A DNA stretch of 64,000 nucleotides, from the NCBI RefSeq assembly GCF_900114825.1, contig NZ_FOUI01000005.1:1-64000 (forward strand). The letters run 5' to 3'. The translations under genes were made by a program, and so were the position numbers. Of the stretch, positions 29,048 to 38,238 are shown piece after piece (the first letter of the stretch is position 1; every line of letters starts with the position of its first letter). The DNA is from Halopseudomonas yangmingensis. Lineage in GTDB: Bacteria > Pseudomonadota > Gammaproteobacteria > Pseudomonadales > Pseudomonadaceae. Under the pieces are notes generated by a model, which was not told where the DNA came from, did not search any database, and worked only from the letters and a program-made list of their open reading frames with translations.

Positions 29048-29698
29048 TCAGACCACCCCATAACGGTCACGGTAGGCAGCAACTGCCGGCAGGTACGCCT
29101 GCAGTTCCTGGTCCTCTTCCAGAAAGGTCAGCAACTGGTTCAGCGACACGATGCTGATCACCGGAATACCGAAGTCACGCTCGACCTCCTGGATCGCCGA
29201 CAACTCACCTTGCCCACGCTCCTGGCGGTCCAGTGCAATCAACACGGCGGCAGGCTGCGCACCGGCTGCACGAATGATCTGCATGACCTCGCGCACGGCG
29301 GTACCGGCGGTGATCACGTCATCGACGATCAACACCCGGCCCTGCAGCGGCGCCCCGACCAGGTTGCCACCCTCACCATGATCCTTGGCCTCTTTGCGGT
29401 TGAAGCAATAGGGCAAATCGCGATCAAACTGCTCGGCCAGTGCCACCGCCGTTACTGCCGCCAGCGGAATCCCTTTATAGGCCGGCCCGAACAGCACATC
29501 GGCCTGGTCAGCATACTGGCTGTGAACCAGCGCCTGCGCATAATAACGGCCCAGGCGTGCCAGCGTGGCCCCGCTGTTGAACAATCCGGCATTGAAAAAA
29601 TACGGACTGACACGTCCGGACTTGAGGGTGAACTCGCCAAAACGCAACACCCCGCGATCGAGGGCAAAACGAATGAACTCCCGCTGATATTCCTGCAT
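29048..29698 (-). CDS. pyrE: Orotate phosphoribosyltransferase
   Basis: Pyrimidine synthesis: orotate plus PRPP gives OMP. The 216-residue protein from ATG 29698 (GAGGGTCAA before it) matches Pyr[17 protein letters not shown], the [11 protein letters not shown] loop, [12 protein letters not shown] with the catalytic lysine and flexible loop, and the PRPP motif [16 protein letters not shown]. It is divergent from crc across 69 bases, an arrangement conserved in Pseudomonas. Confidence 0.97.
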   Translation of the reverse strand: MQEYQREFIRFALDRGVLRFGEFTLKSGRVSPYFFNAGLFNSGATLARLGRYYAQALVHSQYADQADVLFGPAYKGIPLAAVTAVALAEQFDRDLPYCFNRKEAKDHGEGGNLVGAPLQGRVLIVDDVITAGTAVREVMQIIRAAGAQPAAVLIALDRQERGQGELSAIQEVERDFGIPVISIVSLNQLLTFLEEDQELQAYLPAVAAYRDRYGVV

Positions 29699-29710
29699 TT
29701 GACCCTCATT

Positions 29711-29740
29711 CTGACAAAAACTACAAAGCTCGGTTATCAT
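29711..29740 (+). promoter_or_regulatory. Sigma-70-type promoter candidate for crc
   Basis: CTGACA (29711-29716) and TATCAT (29735-29740) are separated by 18 bases and end 27 bases before the crc start. This lies in the short pyrE/crc divergent region. Confidence 0.5.
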
Positions 29741-29767
29741 ACACCGAGGTTTTCAGGGGAGTCATGT

Positions 29768-30547
29768 ATGCGCATCATCAGTCTGAACGTCAATGGCGTG
29801 GAGAACGCTGCCGCCCGTGGGCTGTTCGACTGGCTGCGCACCCAGGATGCGGATGTCATCTGCCTGCAGGATATCCGCGTCACCGCGCCCGAACTGGAAC
29901 GCGATCCTTACTGGCTGGACGGCTACTGGCAGTACTGCTTCGAGGCCGAAGTGCCCAGCCAGGGTGGCGTGGCCATCTACAGCCGCACCGCACCCAAGGC
30001 CATCATTATGGGTCTGGGTTTTGAGCTGGCCGACCGCTACGGCCGCTTCATGCAAGCAGACTTCGACAAGCTCAGCATCGGCTCCCTGCTGCTGCCCTCA
30101 GGGCGCAACGGTGATGCCGACCTGAACCAGAAGTTCAAGTTCATGAACGACTTTGCCGGCTACCTGAACAAACAGCGGCGCAAGCGCCGCGAGTTCATCT
30201 ACTGCGGCTCGCTATACACTGCGCACCTGAAACTGGATGTGAAGAACTGGCGCGATTGTCAGCACCAGCCCGGCTTCATGGCCCCGGAGCGGGCCTGGAT
30301 GGATGAAATTTTCGGCACCATGGGCTATGTCGACGCCCTGCGCGAAGTCACCCGCGACTCGGAGATGTACAGCTGGTGGCCGGACAGCGAACAGGCCGAG
30401 AGTCTGAATCTCGGCCTGCGCTTTGACTACCAGTTCCTCACTCCCGGCCTGCGCCGTTTCGTCAACAATGCCCGTATCCCACAGGATGCACGCTTTTCAC
30501 AGCACGCCCCGGTAATCATTGACTATGACTGGACGCTGAGCATCTGA
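29768..30547 (+). CDS. crc: Catabolite repression control protein Crc
   Basis: Global carbon-catabolite regulator that works with Hfq to block translation of mRNAs carrying A-rich CA motifs. From ATG 29768 the protein is 259 residues, the length of P. aeruginosa Crc, and follows it closely: MRIISLNVNGVENAA, ADFDKLSIGSLLLPSG, NKQRRKRREFIYCGSL, YSWWPDSEQAESLNLGLRFDY and SQHAPVIIDYDW. It has an exonuclease III-like fold, but Crc proteins lack nuclease activity. An earlier in-frame start exists but would run back through pyrE. Confidence 0.97.
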   Translation: MRIISLNVNGVENAAARGLFDWLRTQDADVICLQDIRVTAPELERDPYWLDGYWQYCFEAEVPSQGGVAIYSRTAPKAIIMGLGFELADRYGRFMQADFDKLSIGSLLLPSGRNGDADLNQKFKFMNDFAGYLNKQRRKRREFIYCGSLYTAHLKLDVKNWRDCQHQPGFMAPERAWMDEIFGTMGYVDALREVTRDSEMYSWWPDSEQAESLNLGLRFDYQFLTPGLRRFVNNARIPQDARFSQHAPVIIDYDWTLSI

Positions 30548-30598
30548 CTGCGGCATACACCCTCAAATGCCGGTACCAGGTACCGGCAAGCCAGTCTT

Positions 30599-31318
30599 TC
30601 AGCTATCCAGCGCCAGCTGCTGCAGGGCAAACAACTGATCAATGCCCTGACGCGCCAGTGCCAGCATGGCATTCAGCTCTTCGGCGCTGAACGGCGCAGC
30701 CTCGGCGGTGCCCTGCACCTCGATAAAGCCACCCTTGTCGGTCATCACCACATTCAGGTCGGTATCCGCCGCCGAATCCTCCGGATAATCCAGATCCAGC
30801 ACCGGCTCGCCCTGATAGATTCCCACGGACACCGCCGCGATCATCTGCACCTCGGGCAGTTTCTTGATCGCTCCGCGCTGTTTCATCACCCGCAGCGCAT
30901 CCACCAGCGCCACACAGGCACCCGTGATCGAGGCGGTACGGGTGCCGCCGTCGGCCTGGATCACGTCGCAATCCACATAAATGGTGTTCTCACCCAGGCT
31001 GCGCAGATCCACCGCCGCGCGCAGGGCACGGCCGATCAGCCGCTGGATTTCCAGGGTACGTCCACCCTGCTTGCCCTTGCTCGCCTCGCGTTGCATGCGC
31101 TCGCCGGTTGCACGCGGCAGCATGCCGTATTCGGCAGTAATCCAGCCCTGCCCCGAACCACGCAGGAAGCGAGGAACCCCGGACTCCACACTGGCAGTGC
31201 AGATCACCTTGGTATCGCCGAACTCAACCAGCACCGAGCCCTCGGCATGGCGGGTGTAATGGCGGGTCAGGCGGATTTCGCGCATCTGCTCGGCGCTGCG
31301 GCCACTGGGTCGCTTCAT
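30599..31318 (-). CDS. rph: Ribonuclease PH
   Basis: Phosphate-dependent 3'-5' exoribonuclease trimming tRNA precursors. The 239-residue protein has the full family pattern: [39 protein letters not shown], the [20 protein letters not shown] active-site loop, [19 protein letters not shown] and [19 protein letters not shown]. It is divergent from yicC, the usual arrangement. Confidence 0.97.
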   Translation of the reverse strand: MKRPSGRSAEQMREIRLTRHYTRHAEGSVLVEFGDTKVICTASVESGVPRFLRGSGQGWITAEYGMLPRATGERMQREASKGKQGGRTLEIQRLIGRALRAAVDLRSLGENTIYVDCDVIQADGGTRTASITGACVALVDALRVMKQRGAIKKLPEVQMIAAVSVGIYQGEPVLDLDYPEDSAADTDLNVVMTDKGGFIEVQGTAEAAPFSAEELNAMLALARQGIDQLFALQQLALDS

Positions 31319-31447
31319 GGGGCTGTTCCTTATCTCGATAATGCATGTTAGGTGCAGGGATTATACGGACAGCCGCCACAGGGCGACACCTGAGTCTCGG
31401 CGCGGGTACAATCGATGCTTTGCCGGCAGATATTCAGGGAGCAAACG

Positions 31448-32314
31448 ATGGTTTACAGCATGACCGGTTTTTCACGCCGCGAACTGCCCACCGCACAGGG
31501 CAGCCTGGTCTGGGAGATGCGCTCGGTCAACCATCGCTGGCTGGAAGCCAGCTTGCGCCTGCCGGAAGCCTTCCGCGAACTCGAAGGCCCGCTGCGCGAA
31601 CGCCTGCGCAAACGACTGGCGCGCGGCAAGGTGGAATGCACCCTGCGCTTCAACCCGAGCAACGAGACCAGCAGTCAGTTGCAGCTGAACCTGCCATTGC
31701 TGGAGCAACTGATTGGCGTCAGTCACGAGATCGCCGGTCGACTCGACAACCCCGCACCGATCGACCCGCTGCACCTGCTGCAATGGCCCGGCGTACTGTC
31801 TGGCAGTGAAGTCGATCAGGCTGAACTGCTGAAACAGGCCGACCAGCTGTTTGACCAGGCGCTGGAAGACCTGCGCCAACAGCGCGCCCGCGAGGGTGCC
31901 GAGCTGCGTACGCTGCTTGAAGAGCGCCTGCTGGCCATCGCTGAGCGTGTCGCAGTACTGCGCGAAATGATGCCGCAACTGCTCAGCGCGCACCGGCAAA
32001 AACTGCTGGACCGACTGAACGACGCCGGCCTGGAGCTGGATGGCGGGCGCGTGGAGCAGGAACTGGTGTTGCTGGCGCAGAAAATTGATGTCGCCGAGGA
32101 ACTGGACCGGCTCGATACCCACGTCAACGAAACCCGCCGGGTGCTCGACGACAAGGGCGCCATCGGCCGGCGCCTGGACTTTCTGATGCAGGAGTTCAAC
32201 CGCGAGGCCAACACCCTCGGCTCCAAGGCCATCGACAGCCGCAGCACCCAGGCCGCCGTGGACCTCAAGGTATTTATCGAGCAGATGCGCGAGCAGGTGC
32301 AGAATATTGAGTAA
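31448..32314 (+). CDS. yicC: YicC family endoribonuclease, 3' end supplied by the island
   Basis: A 288-residue YicC-like protein: MVYSMTGFSRRE at the start (ATG 31448; an upstream start at 31415 lacks support), VNHRWLEASLRLPE, and the conserved C-terminal half with DVAEELDRLDTHV, GRRLDFLMQEFNREANTLGSKA and the final EQMREQVQNIE. E. coli YicC is reported as an endoribonuclease in RNA turnover. The island is integrated across the last codons. The end here uses AAT ATT GAG TAA, while the displaced native copy at 60238-60258 reads AAC ATC GAG TAG, so the protein sequence is unchanged. Confidence 0.95.
   Translation: MVYSMTGFSRRELPTAQGSLVWEMRSVNHRWLEASLRLPEAFRELEGPLRERLRKRLARGKVECTLRFNPSNETSSQLQLNLPLLEQLIGVSHEIAGRLDNPAPIDPLHLLQWPGVLSGSEVDQAELLKQADQLFDQALEDLRQQRAREGAELRTLLEERLLAIAERVAVLREMMPQLLSAHRQKLLDRLNDAGLELDGGRVEQELVLLAQKIDVAEELDRLDTHVNETRRVLDDKGAIGRRLDFLMQEFNREANTLGSKAIDSRSTQAAVDLKVFIEQMREQVQNIE
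32294..32314 (+). repeat. attL: 21-bp direct repeat at the yicC end
   Basis: CAGGTGCAGAATATTGAGTA plus A matches 60238-60258 at 18 of 21 positions. All three differences are synonymous third bases or the alternative stop (AAT/AAC, ATT/ATC, TAA/TAG). The first 11 bases are identical and may contain the crossover. Confidence 0.85.
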
Positions 32315-32396
32315 GCTCCGTAGTCGTCCACACTCGTCTACAGACCAAGCAAAATCAACCATTTAAGAAATATCCCCATCCACACAAGTCCACAGA

Positions 32397-32474
32397 TACC
32401 CACCACCATCCCTTACAAAGTGGTGGGTAAATCGGTGGGTATGCTAGTATCTCAACACACACGAGTGGTGGGTA
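32397..32474. repeat. Integrase arm-type sites at the left end
   Basis: GTGGTGGGTA occurs at 32420-32429 and 32465-32474, inverted at 32397-32406, and partially (CGGTGGGTA) at 32433-32441. The cluster lies between attL and the int start codon. A further copy is at 60156-60165 near attR. The spacing and position fit arm-binding sites of a P4-type integrase, and those nearest int could also allow self-regulation. Confidence 0.7.
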
Positions 32475-32489
32475 CTTTGGGAGTGAGAG

Positions 32490-33698
32490 ATGGGCAGCTT
32501 GACAACCAAGAGCGTGAGCGCAAAAACCAAGGGGGCGCCTGGGAGCTTTGCAGATGGTGGCGGTCTTTATCTGGTAGTACCGAAAGCCGGTCGGGCCTAT
32601 TGGATGCTGCGTTTCACATCCAATAAAAAGCGCAAGGAAATGACCCTGGGCAGGGTTGATGACCTGTCCCTGGCCGACGCTAGAACAGAAGCCGCGCTCA
32701 AGATGAAGCAGCACCGTGAAGGGCTTGATCCTCTTGTCGCAAAACAACGGGCCCAGCACGACTCCATTCGCAGCGTGGATGACCTGTTTGCAGACTGGCA
32801 TGAAGGCAATATCAAGCGCCTGAAACACCACCTGATACCCCTTCGCATTTACTCCAAGGACATCGCACCGATTATCGGGCAGATGCAACCAGAGGCCGTA
32901 ACAGCTCGTGATATACGGCAGATCCTGCGGAACATCACTGAAAGCAACCGCCCAACTATCGCCAATGACGCCTTGCTGTATTGCAAACAGCTTTTTAACC
33001 ACGGCATAAAGCTGGACATCGTCTCCAGCAATCCAGCCAGTGCCTTTACAGTGAGTGATGCTGGCGGCATTGAGAAAAGCCGGGATAGAGCCTTGACAAT
33101 AAAAGAGCTCAGCTTTGTCTTTAATAAATTCAGAGAAGAGTCAGACAGCTTTACACGCGACAACTATTTGGCATGCGCGCTTTTGGTATCGCTAGGTGTT
33201 AGAAAAAGTGAGCTGACCGAAGCAAAGTGGAGTGAGTTCGATCTCAATAGCAAGGTGTGGTACTTACACAGTGATCGCAGCAAATCAGGCGTAGCCATTG
33301 ATATCCCATTACCGGATTTATCCGTAGAGTGGTTAAACGAACTAAAAGTCCGCGCCTGCAGCTCTGACTACGTCTTTCCAAACAGAAGAGCAAGTAAAAC
33401 ACCGCACATGGGCAAGGATACGTTGAATCGAGCCATATCAAGCCTGTTTGGTAGAGAACCCGGCAGGGCCGTGCAGCCTGAAAACAGAATGGCCGATATT
33501 GAACACTTTACTGTTCATGATTTAAGACGCACCTGTAGGAGCCTCTTGGCATCGATAGGCATCCCAGGCCATATAGCTGAACGCTGCCTGAATCACAAAC
33601 TGAAAGGAGTAGAGGGCATTTATAACCGCCACGACTACTTTGATGAAAGAAGAGAAGCGCTAGGTCAACTTTCTCAAAAGCTCGCTCCGATTATATAA
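32490..33698 (+). CDS. int: P4-type tyrosine recombinase (island integrase)
   Basis: A 402-residue site-specific recombinase. An N-terminal DUF4102-like arm-binding domain (about 10-90: GGGLYLVVPKAGRAYWMLRF, LGRVDDLSLADAR), a core-binding SAM-like domain (about 95-180) and the catalytic domain (200-395) are clear. Catalytic residues: R238 (LGVRKSELT), H343-x-x-R346 (HDLRR), H369 (LNHKL) and the nucleophile Y378 (GIYNRHDY). A GGGAGTGAGAG precedes the start. It lies beside attL, pointing into the island, and is flanked by repeated GTGGTGGGTA arm sites. It most likely integrates and, with AlpA or another factor, excises the island. Confidence 0.95.
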   Translation: MGSLTTKSVSAKTKGAPGSFADGGGLYLVVPKAGRAYWMLRFTSNKKRKEMTLGRVDDLSLADARTEAALKMKQHREGLDPLVAKQRAQHDSIRSVDDLFADWHEGNIKRLKHHLIPLRIYSKDIAPIIGQMQPEAVTARDIRQILRNITESNRPTIANDALLYCKQLFNHGIKLDIVSSNPASAFTVSDAGGIEKSRDRALTIKELSFVFNKFREESDSFTRDNYLACALLVSLGVRKSELTEAKWSEFDLNSKVWYLHSDRSKSGVAIDIPLPDLSVEWLNELKVRACSSDYVFPNRRASKTPHMGKDTLNRAISSLFGREPGRAVQPENRMADIEHFTVHDLRRTCRSLLASIGIPGHIAERCLNHKLKGVEGIYNRHDYFDERREALGQLSQKLAPII

Positions 33699-33729
33699 AC
33701 TGGCGCAACATAGCATGATCTCACCGAAA

Positions 33730-35010
33730 TTAGTCATCAGATCCGGGGTATATGGTCAGATCCAGGGCTTCTCTCATCCAGTGGTTATGCCGAGTGAGGG
33801 CGATGGCCTCCTGTTTTGTGAAGCCGAGATGCGACAAAATCTCAAGATTGGATAGCGCCATCAAAAAATCACCATACCGAAACAGCCACCATCCTTTCGC
33901 GGCCTTATCCCGGAGATCTGCTGCTGCGTGAGCATGGTAGTGACGGCTGTCCTTGATGTGCGTGAGAACCTCATCGGATGGCATTTTGTGGAAGGCACCA
34001 ATCCACCGCTCCCTCATCGCTTTTAGCTGATCAATCAAGTTGTGAGACTTATTGCCAGGAAGCTTCCTCCCAAAACGCATTTTATGCAGCTCTTCTAACG
34101 CAGCCACGTTCCAGACAAAGTGCAACACAGGATCCTTGTGCTGGCGGTCGAACGCGTGAAAGTAGTGATCGAGCGGAGCCGGGTATTTTTCGATAAAAGC
34201 CATCCATTTTACCACCAGCTCATTGATTCCACCTTTCACATCGTGAGAGTGAACAAGAAAATCGTGCTTGTTTATCTCACTCCTGTTTTCCGGTGATGAC
34301 AACTTCGCATGGTGAATATCAATATCTGGTTCATAACTCGTTATGGGCGCGACTTCGTATAGCTTAATTTCTTCACAAGTCAAACTGCGCCGCATCAAAA
34401 ACTCAAACAACCGCCTCAGCCTGATCATCTTGCTCCAATAGTCATCAAGCGTCATACGACTTTCAGACTTAACCCTATAAATCATCCTTCTAACTATTTC
34501 GTATTTTTCAGTACCACTACGCGCACCTGCGATTAGCGCCCTGTAGATCCGCTCCAACTTCAAGCCATTGGTCAAGTCAGACTCGAATGATTCCAGCGCC
34601 TTGAAATGAAGATGCATTTCACCGCCTTCCCCGATTTCCAAATCAAAGCAGCTATCGTTTAACCATTTTTCGCTGCCTGGAACACGAAATTCACAACAAT
34701 AGGCTCCTATGTCTTCTCTGAGAGACCCCATCGCCGCCAGTGTTGAATCTATGCGAGACAACAACACCGCCCCTTTCGCATCTAGCTCCCAAGAACTGAA
34801 ACAATTTAAAAGCGTGGCCTGAGTGCAGCTTCCTTGCAGGCGGGCAAAGATAATCGAGTCATTCAACATCTCATCGCCCATACGAGCACGAAGCAGGACA
34901 GTTGCACCATCCTTGTTGAGCTTCATCACTCCCTCCACTGCACTCGCCTCATCCATATGAGGTAGCCAAAAGTGTCCGAGGTAAGTGTTATCCAAATCGC
35001 GATCATTCAT
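33730..35010 (-). CDS. ApeA-like HEPN protein, candidate abortive-infection effector
   Basis: A 426-residue protein whose N-terminus (GHFWLPHMDEASAVEGVMKL, then ATVLLRA) looks like the ApeA N-terminal domain. The C-terminal third is helical with R356-HYHA-H361 in KDSRHYHAHAAADL, the Rx4H catalytic motif of HEPN RNases. ApeA-family proteins are anti-phage abortive-infection factors thought to cleave RNA. Its start is 2 bases after the stop of the UvrD-like gene, so it is the third gene of an OLD-UvrD-HEPN operon. The ApeA assignment is from motif memory, not a search. ApeA is usually described as acting alone, so this fixed-looking linkage is unusual. Confidence 0.7.
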   Translation of the reverse strand: MNDRDLDNTYLGHFWLPHMDEASAVEGVMKLNKDGATVLLRARMGDEMLNDSIIFARLQGSCTQATLLNCFSSWELDAKGAVLLSRIDSTLAAMGSLREDIGAYCCEFRVPGSEKWLNDSCFDLEIGEGGEMHLHFKALESFESDLTNGLKLERIYRALIAGARSGTEKYEIVRRMIYRVKSESRMTLDDYWSKMIRLRRLFEFLMRRSLTCEEIKLYEVAPITSYEPDIDIHHAKLSSPENRSEINKHDFLVHSHDVKGGINELVVKWMAFIEKYPAPLDHYFHAFDRQHKDPVLHFVWNVAALEELHKMRFGRKLPGNKSHNLIDQLKAMRERWIGAFHKMPSDEVLTHIKDSRHYHAHAAADLRDKAAKGWWLFRYGDFLMALSNLEILSHLGFTKQEAIALTRHNHWMREALDLTIYPGSDD

Positions 35011-35012
35011 AA

Positions 35013-36080
35013 TTAGGGAGTCCAGTATGGCAATTGAGATTTCCCCGGCTGATCTATAACGATGACGAGGCTTTGCTTTGCACGGGTGGCCGCAACGTAA
35101 AACGCTGCAGCGGCTGTCGCCTCCAAAGGCGTTCCCTTCTTGATAAAATGTTCTATGTTCTTGGTAGGAGCAATCAGTACGCGCTCAAAGGTGGCACCTT
35201 TCACCCCTTTGAAATTCTGGAATGGAAGATCCAAATGCTTTGCCGTGCTTATACTGTTCCGCAAGCATTGAGGGGTGTACCGAGCGAGATACTCATGGAC
35301 GTGCTCGGTGTGCACTAGGTAGACACCGTCATGATCCGTCTCATCATTATTCTCCGAGACTGTGCCTGGAAAGCCCCAGCTCGCATCAAAAATACTGTCT
35401 GAGAAGGCCGCGATTTCTTCCCTACACCGATAAGTAATCGTTGCATAGGTGATGCTCAGGCAGCCTTCAGCCTCGCGATCCCGGAACCATTCCAACGATG
35501 CGGCATAACCAAACTGTTTGTTTTTAAACCCCCGTGGATTAGTGGATAGAACAGCCTGGCGCACATCCCCTACCAACCGCACCTCAATTCTTGAATGCAG
35601 TAGCGCCTGCAAAATCTCCCAATCATAGCCGGCAAGATCCTGCACCTCATCAATCAGAATTTCATCATAGATACACTCTAGTCGGTGTAGTAGCACTGGG
35701 GTCGTTTCCATCAATTCAAAAGCGAGCCGACCTAACTCACAGCCATAGATGCGGTTGCCAAAAGCCATAAATCTGTTCTTGCCTTGAGCAAACCTGCTTG
35801 GGCGTCCGTCAAAATCGAACCCCCCTACTCGCTCACCGGGAAGCTTGAAACGTAGGAACGGGTAAGCAAAGTGTTTGAGCAGAAAGGTGTACCATCCCAT
35901 CACTTCCACCCCAGTGGCATGACCTGCTTGAGCAGCCAGGCGCGACCTGACCTCTTGCTGGTTCGTTTGGGTGAAAGTCAATAATGCAACCTTACGCTCT
36001 GAGGGTAACGACCGGCAGTGATTTACCAGGCCTTGTGTCTTGCGCCCGCCTGCCACCGCCAAGGTAAGGAAGTTAGGCAT
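35013..36080 (-). CDS. Compact UvrD-like helicase, GajB-like partner of the OLD nuclease
   Basis: A 355-residue superfamily 1 helicase from ATG 36080, which overlaps the OLD gene by 8 bases (ATGCCTAA). Motif I is altered: A-V-A-G-G-R-K-T keeps the lysine and threonine but replaces the last glycine by arginine. Motif II is DEVQDL, III GDVRQA, IV-like TYRCREEI, V KGVKGATFERVLI, VI YVAATRAKQSL. All core motifs fit in much less sequence than GajB (about 490) or UvrD (about 720), so accessory subdomains are missing. It probably senses or unwinds DNA for the OLD nuclease. Confidence 0.85.
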   Translation of the reverse strand: MPNFLTLAVAGGRKTQGLVNHCRSLPSERKVALLTFTQTNQQEVRSRLAAQAGHATGVEVMGWYTFLLKHFAYPFLRFKLPGERVGGFDFDGRPSRFAQGKNRFMAFGNRIYGCELGRLAFELMETTPVLLHRLECIYDEILIDEVQDLAGYDWEILQALLHSRIEVRLVGDVRQAVLSTNPRGFKNKQFGYAASLEWFRDREAEGCLSITYATITYRCREEIAAFSDSIFDASWGFPGTVSENNDETDHDGVYLVHTEHVHEYLARYTPQCLRNSISTAKHLDLPFQNFKGVKGATFERVLIAPTKNIEHFIKKGTPLEATAAAAFYVAATRAKQSLVIVIDQPGKSQLPYWTP

Positions 36081-37677
36081 TGAGGATAAACTCCGCAGCA
36101 GCACGCATATACCCCGGTGCCGTCAGAGCCTTGTCTGACTCTGCGATAAGTAACGCTCCTTCGGTCTTCTCGCGTGCCATCCATGTATTCAAATTTGCTC
36201 GATCAGCAATGCCTAGAACCTCCCTCAGATGCTTCTCACCATTCGCATTTATCAATTGCGGCTCAAGGGTATAACCGTCGGCCACTGCCCCAATGAATAG
36301 CTCTCGCCTCTCGCCATCAAGCCAGCCTTTGACCGGCTCTCTCAACTCATCGGGCTCTGTTCCGTCATTGTCTCGCATCACCGCGGCTGGCTTGTCTATC
36401 GTATGGCACAATTCCAGACAGCGTGCGAGAGCAAGCCCTCGCATACTGATGACATCAATCCCAGCATCCATCGGCTTCTGTTGAAACAGATCAAAAAATA
36501 CTCGTTCGAAGATTATTTCATCCGAAGGCCCCTCGACCAAAACAACCTTTCTGGCCAGCACCAAGCGCAAGGTGTCGTAACCCGGCAAACGCTGGAAGTA
36601 ACGCACGGTATCCGGGGAAAGATCAGTGATCTTCGACACCTGGTTACGAGTCAATAAGTGCAGGGCGTCAAGGCCAAGCCTATTCAGCACGTAGGTACTG
36701 TGAGTCGAGATAAATAGCTGCTGCTCATCGGAAGAAAGCATTTCGATCCGGTCAAGTAACACCCTCAAGCTGGTATGCGAAAGATGATTTTCGGGCTCCT
36801 CGATCATTACGATTTTCACCTTGGCCGCATGCCGCTTCATGGCAAGGGATATCTTGATTGCCGCCTGCTGGCCAAGCCCTGCCATCGCGAAAGGCACACG
36901 GTCTACGTGCGGTGTAATGGCACTCTCCCATGACGTTCTGGAAGTCTGATCCATTGCCAAGGCCATGGGTTCCGCCTGCAATGATGCATCCAGCTCTGCG
37001 ATACGAGCATTGACGGGGGCAAGCGCCCCTTCTGTCATCGACGCTTTGATCTTCCGATAATCCAGCGAGATCGCCGCCTTTTCAGTGACCTCAAGATGAT
37101 CACTCAAGATTTGCCGCAAGTGATAATCCACGCCGGTTGTAGACTTGACTGTTCGGGAGTCAATTGTTGCTACAGATAGTAATCTCGGTCGTCTCACCAA
37201 CTCCCGATCTGCAAATGAGCGCCACTCGCACGTGTAGTATTCCACGGGTAATAGTTCGCTCGGCTCCTTCAACCATTCGTCCAGCATGTCCTGGTATTCC
37301 TCATTCGGAAAAATTCGCAGGAACACACCAGGGCAGGCATTAGTCGGAACATCTGTGTTCACGGCTCCACACAGCACTTGGAGCTCGGCATCATCACGCA
37401 GATACAGCTCAATCAGTATTTCTGGAAAAGAAGGCTTTTCGCCCGCTTTCCGTGCGGTGACGAACTGACCCACCAACTCAGCATTGAACCAGTGCGGGTT
37501 CAGTTCCTCCATCACGCTCCGGCCACCGATTCGCCCATTCAGCGCTAGCGAGACAGCTTCCATTAAAGTGGATTTACCGGCGTCGTTGTCACCTACCAGG
37601 ATATTTGTCTTCGGATTGGGACAAAATGTGAAATTCTTGTAGATTCGATACCCACAAATGTGGATCTTGGTGATCAT
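36073..37677 (-). CDS. Class-2 OLD family ATPase/TOPRIM nuclease, GajA-like
   Basis: A 534-residue protein from ATG 37677 (AGGAC before it; an earlier in-frame start at 37758 has no support). The ABC-type ATPase has Walker A GDNDAGKST (29-37), signature LGQQAA (near 268-273), Walker B IVMIEEPENHL (289-299) and the switch H326 (STHS). The TOPRIM domain follows with E382 (VEGPSDE), D436/D438 (RDND) and a late TLEP. Class-2 OLD proteins paired with UvrD-like helicases include GajA of the Gabija anti-phage system. First gene of a three-gene operon ending in an ApeA-like HEPN protein. Confidence 0.9.
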   Translation of the reverse strand: MITKIHICGYRIYKNFTFCPNPKTNILVGDNDAGKSTLMEAVSLALNGRIGGRSVMEELNPHWFNAELVGQFVTARKAGEKPSFPEILIELYLRDDAELQVLCGAVNTDVPTNACPGVFLRIFPNEEYQDMLDEWLKEPSELLPVEYYTCEWRSFADRELVRRPRLLSVATIDSRTVKSTTGVDYHLRQILSDHLEVTEKAAISLDYRKIKASMTEGALAPVNARIAELDASLQAEPMALAMDQTSRTSWESAITPHVDRVPFAMAGLGQQAAIKISLAMKRHAAKVKIVMIEEPENHLSHTSLRVLLDRIEMLSSDEQQLFISTHSTYVLNRLGLDALHLLTRNQVSKITDLSPDTVRYFQRLPGYDTLRLVLARKVVLVEGPSDEIIFERVFFDLFQQKPMDAGIDVISMRGLALARCLELCHTIDKPAAVMRDNDGTEPDELREPVKGWLDGERRELFIGAVADGYTLEPQLINANGEKHLREVLGIADRANLNTWMAREKTEGALLIAESDKALTAPGYMRAAAEFILNA

Positions 37678-37885
37678 GGTTTGCAGTCCTTTGACAATTA
37701 CAGCTAAGCCTGAGCGATCCAGGCCACCGGTTCTGCTAGCATTTGATGCTATAAGCAAACGACAGTACTGAGCTTCAGTATCGCCGCTTCAAATTTTCAA
37801 CTCAAACTTTCTACAACCCTACATAACCCACATGAGCCTACCGCAGCCAGTCCGCTCAACTGGCCTGTCTCATGAGGAATCCCCT

Positions 37886-38206
37886 ATGACCAAACTTTGT
37901 CCCCGCTGCGGATCCCAGCGGGTGGTGTACACCAATTACGGCCAGCGTGTCGGTGGCACTGTCGGTACCGTGGCGGGCGCTGTCAGTGGTGCTGTCACGT
38001 CCGGCCCTACCGGTGCTTTGATCGGTAGCCGTATTGGCATGCAGGTCGGTGTCATTGCCGGGCCTGCCGGTGTCGGCGCGGGTGCCGTGCTCGGTGCGAT
38101 TGCTGGTGCTCTTGCTGGCTGCCTGGCCGGTCTGCGGCTGGGCAAGGTAGTCGACCAGCACTTGCTCTGTCATTACCGCTGTCTCGACTGTCGCTCGCAT
38201 TTCTGA
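37886..38206 (+). CDS. Small zinc-ribbon protein with glycine-rich membrane-like core
   Basis: A 106-residue protein from ATG 37886 (GAGGAATCCCC upstream). An N-terminal CPRCGS and a C-terminal CHYRCLDC provide two cysteine pairs, probably one zinc ribbon. Between them lie about 70 residues of Gly/Ala/Val repeats resembling glycine-zipper segments, able to form membrane helices. I do not recognise a function. It is the first gene of the plus-strand island backbone and is followed by a strong hairpin. Confidence 0.7.
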   Translation: MTKLCPRCGSQRVVYTNYGQRVGGTVGTVAGAVSGAVTSGPTGALIGSRIGMQVGVIAGPAGVGAGAVLGAIAGALAGCLAGLRLGKVVDQHLLCHYRCLDCRSHF

Positions 38207-38238
38207 CGCTTCCCCCCTCGTCTACCTTTTCATTCACT

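Noticed and set aside
32280-32330. tRNA gene as the attachment site
   Set aside because: The repeat is coding sequence of yicC; no tRNA-like fold is present.
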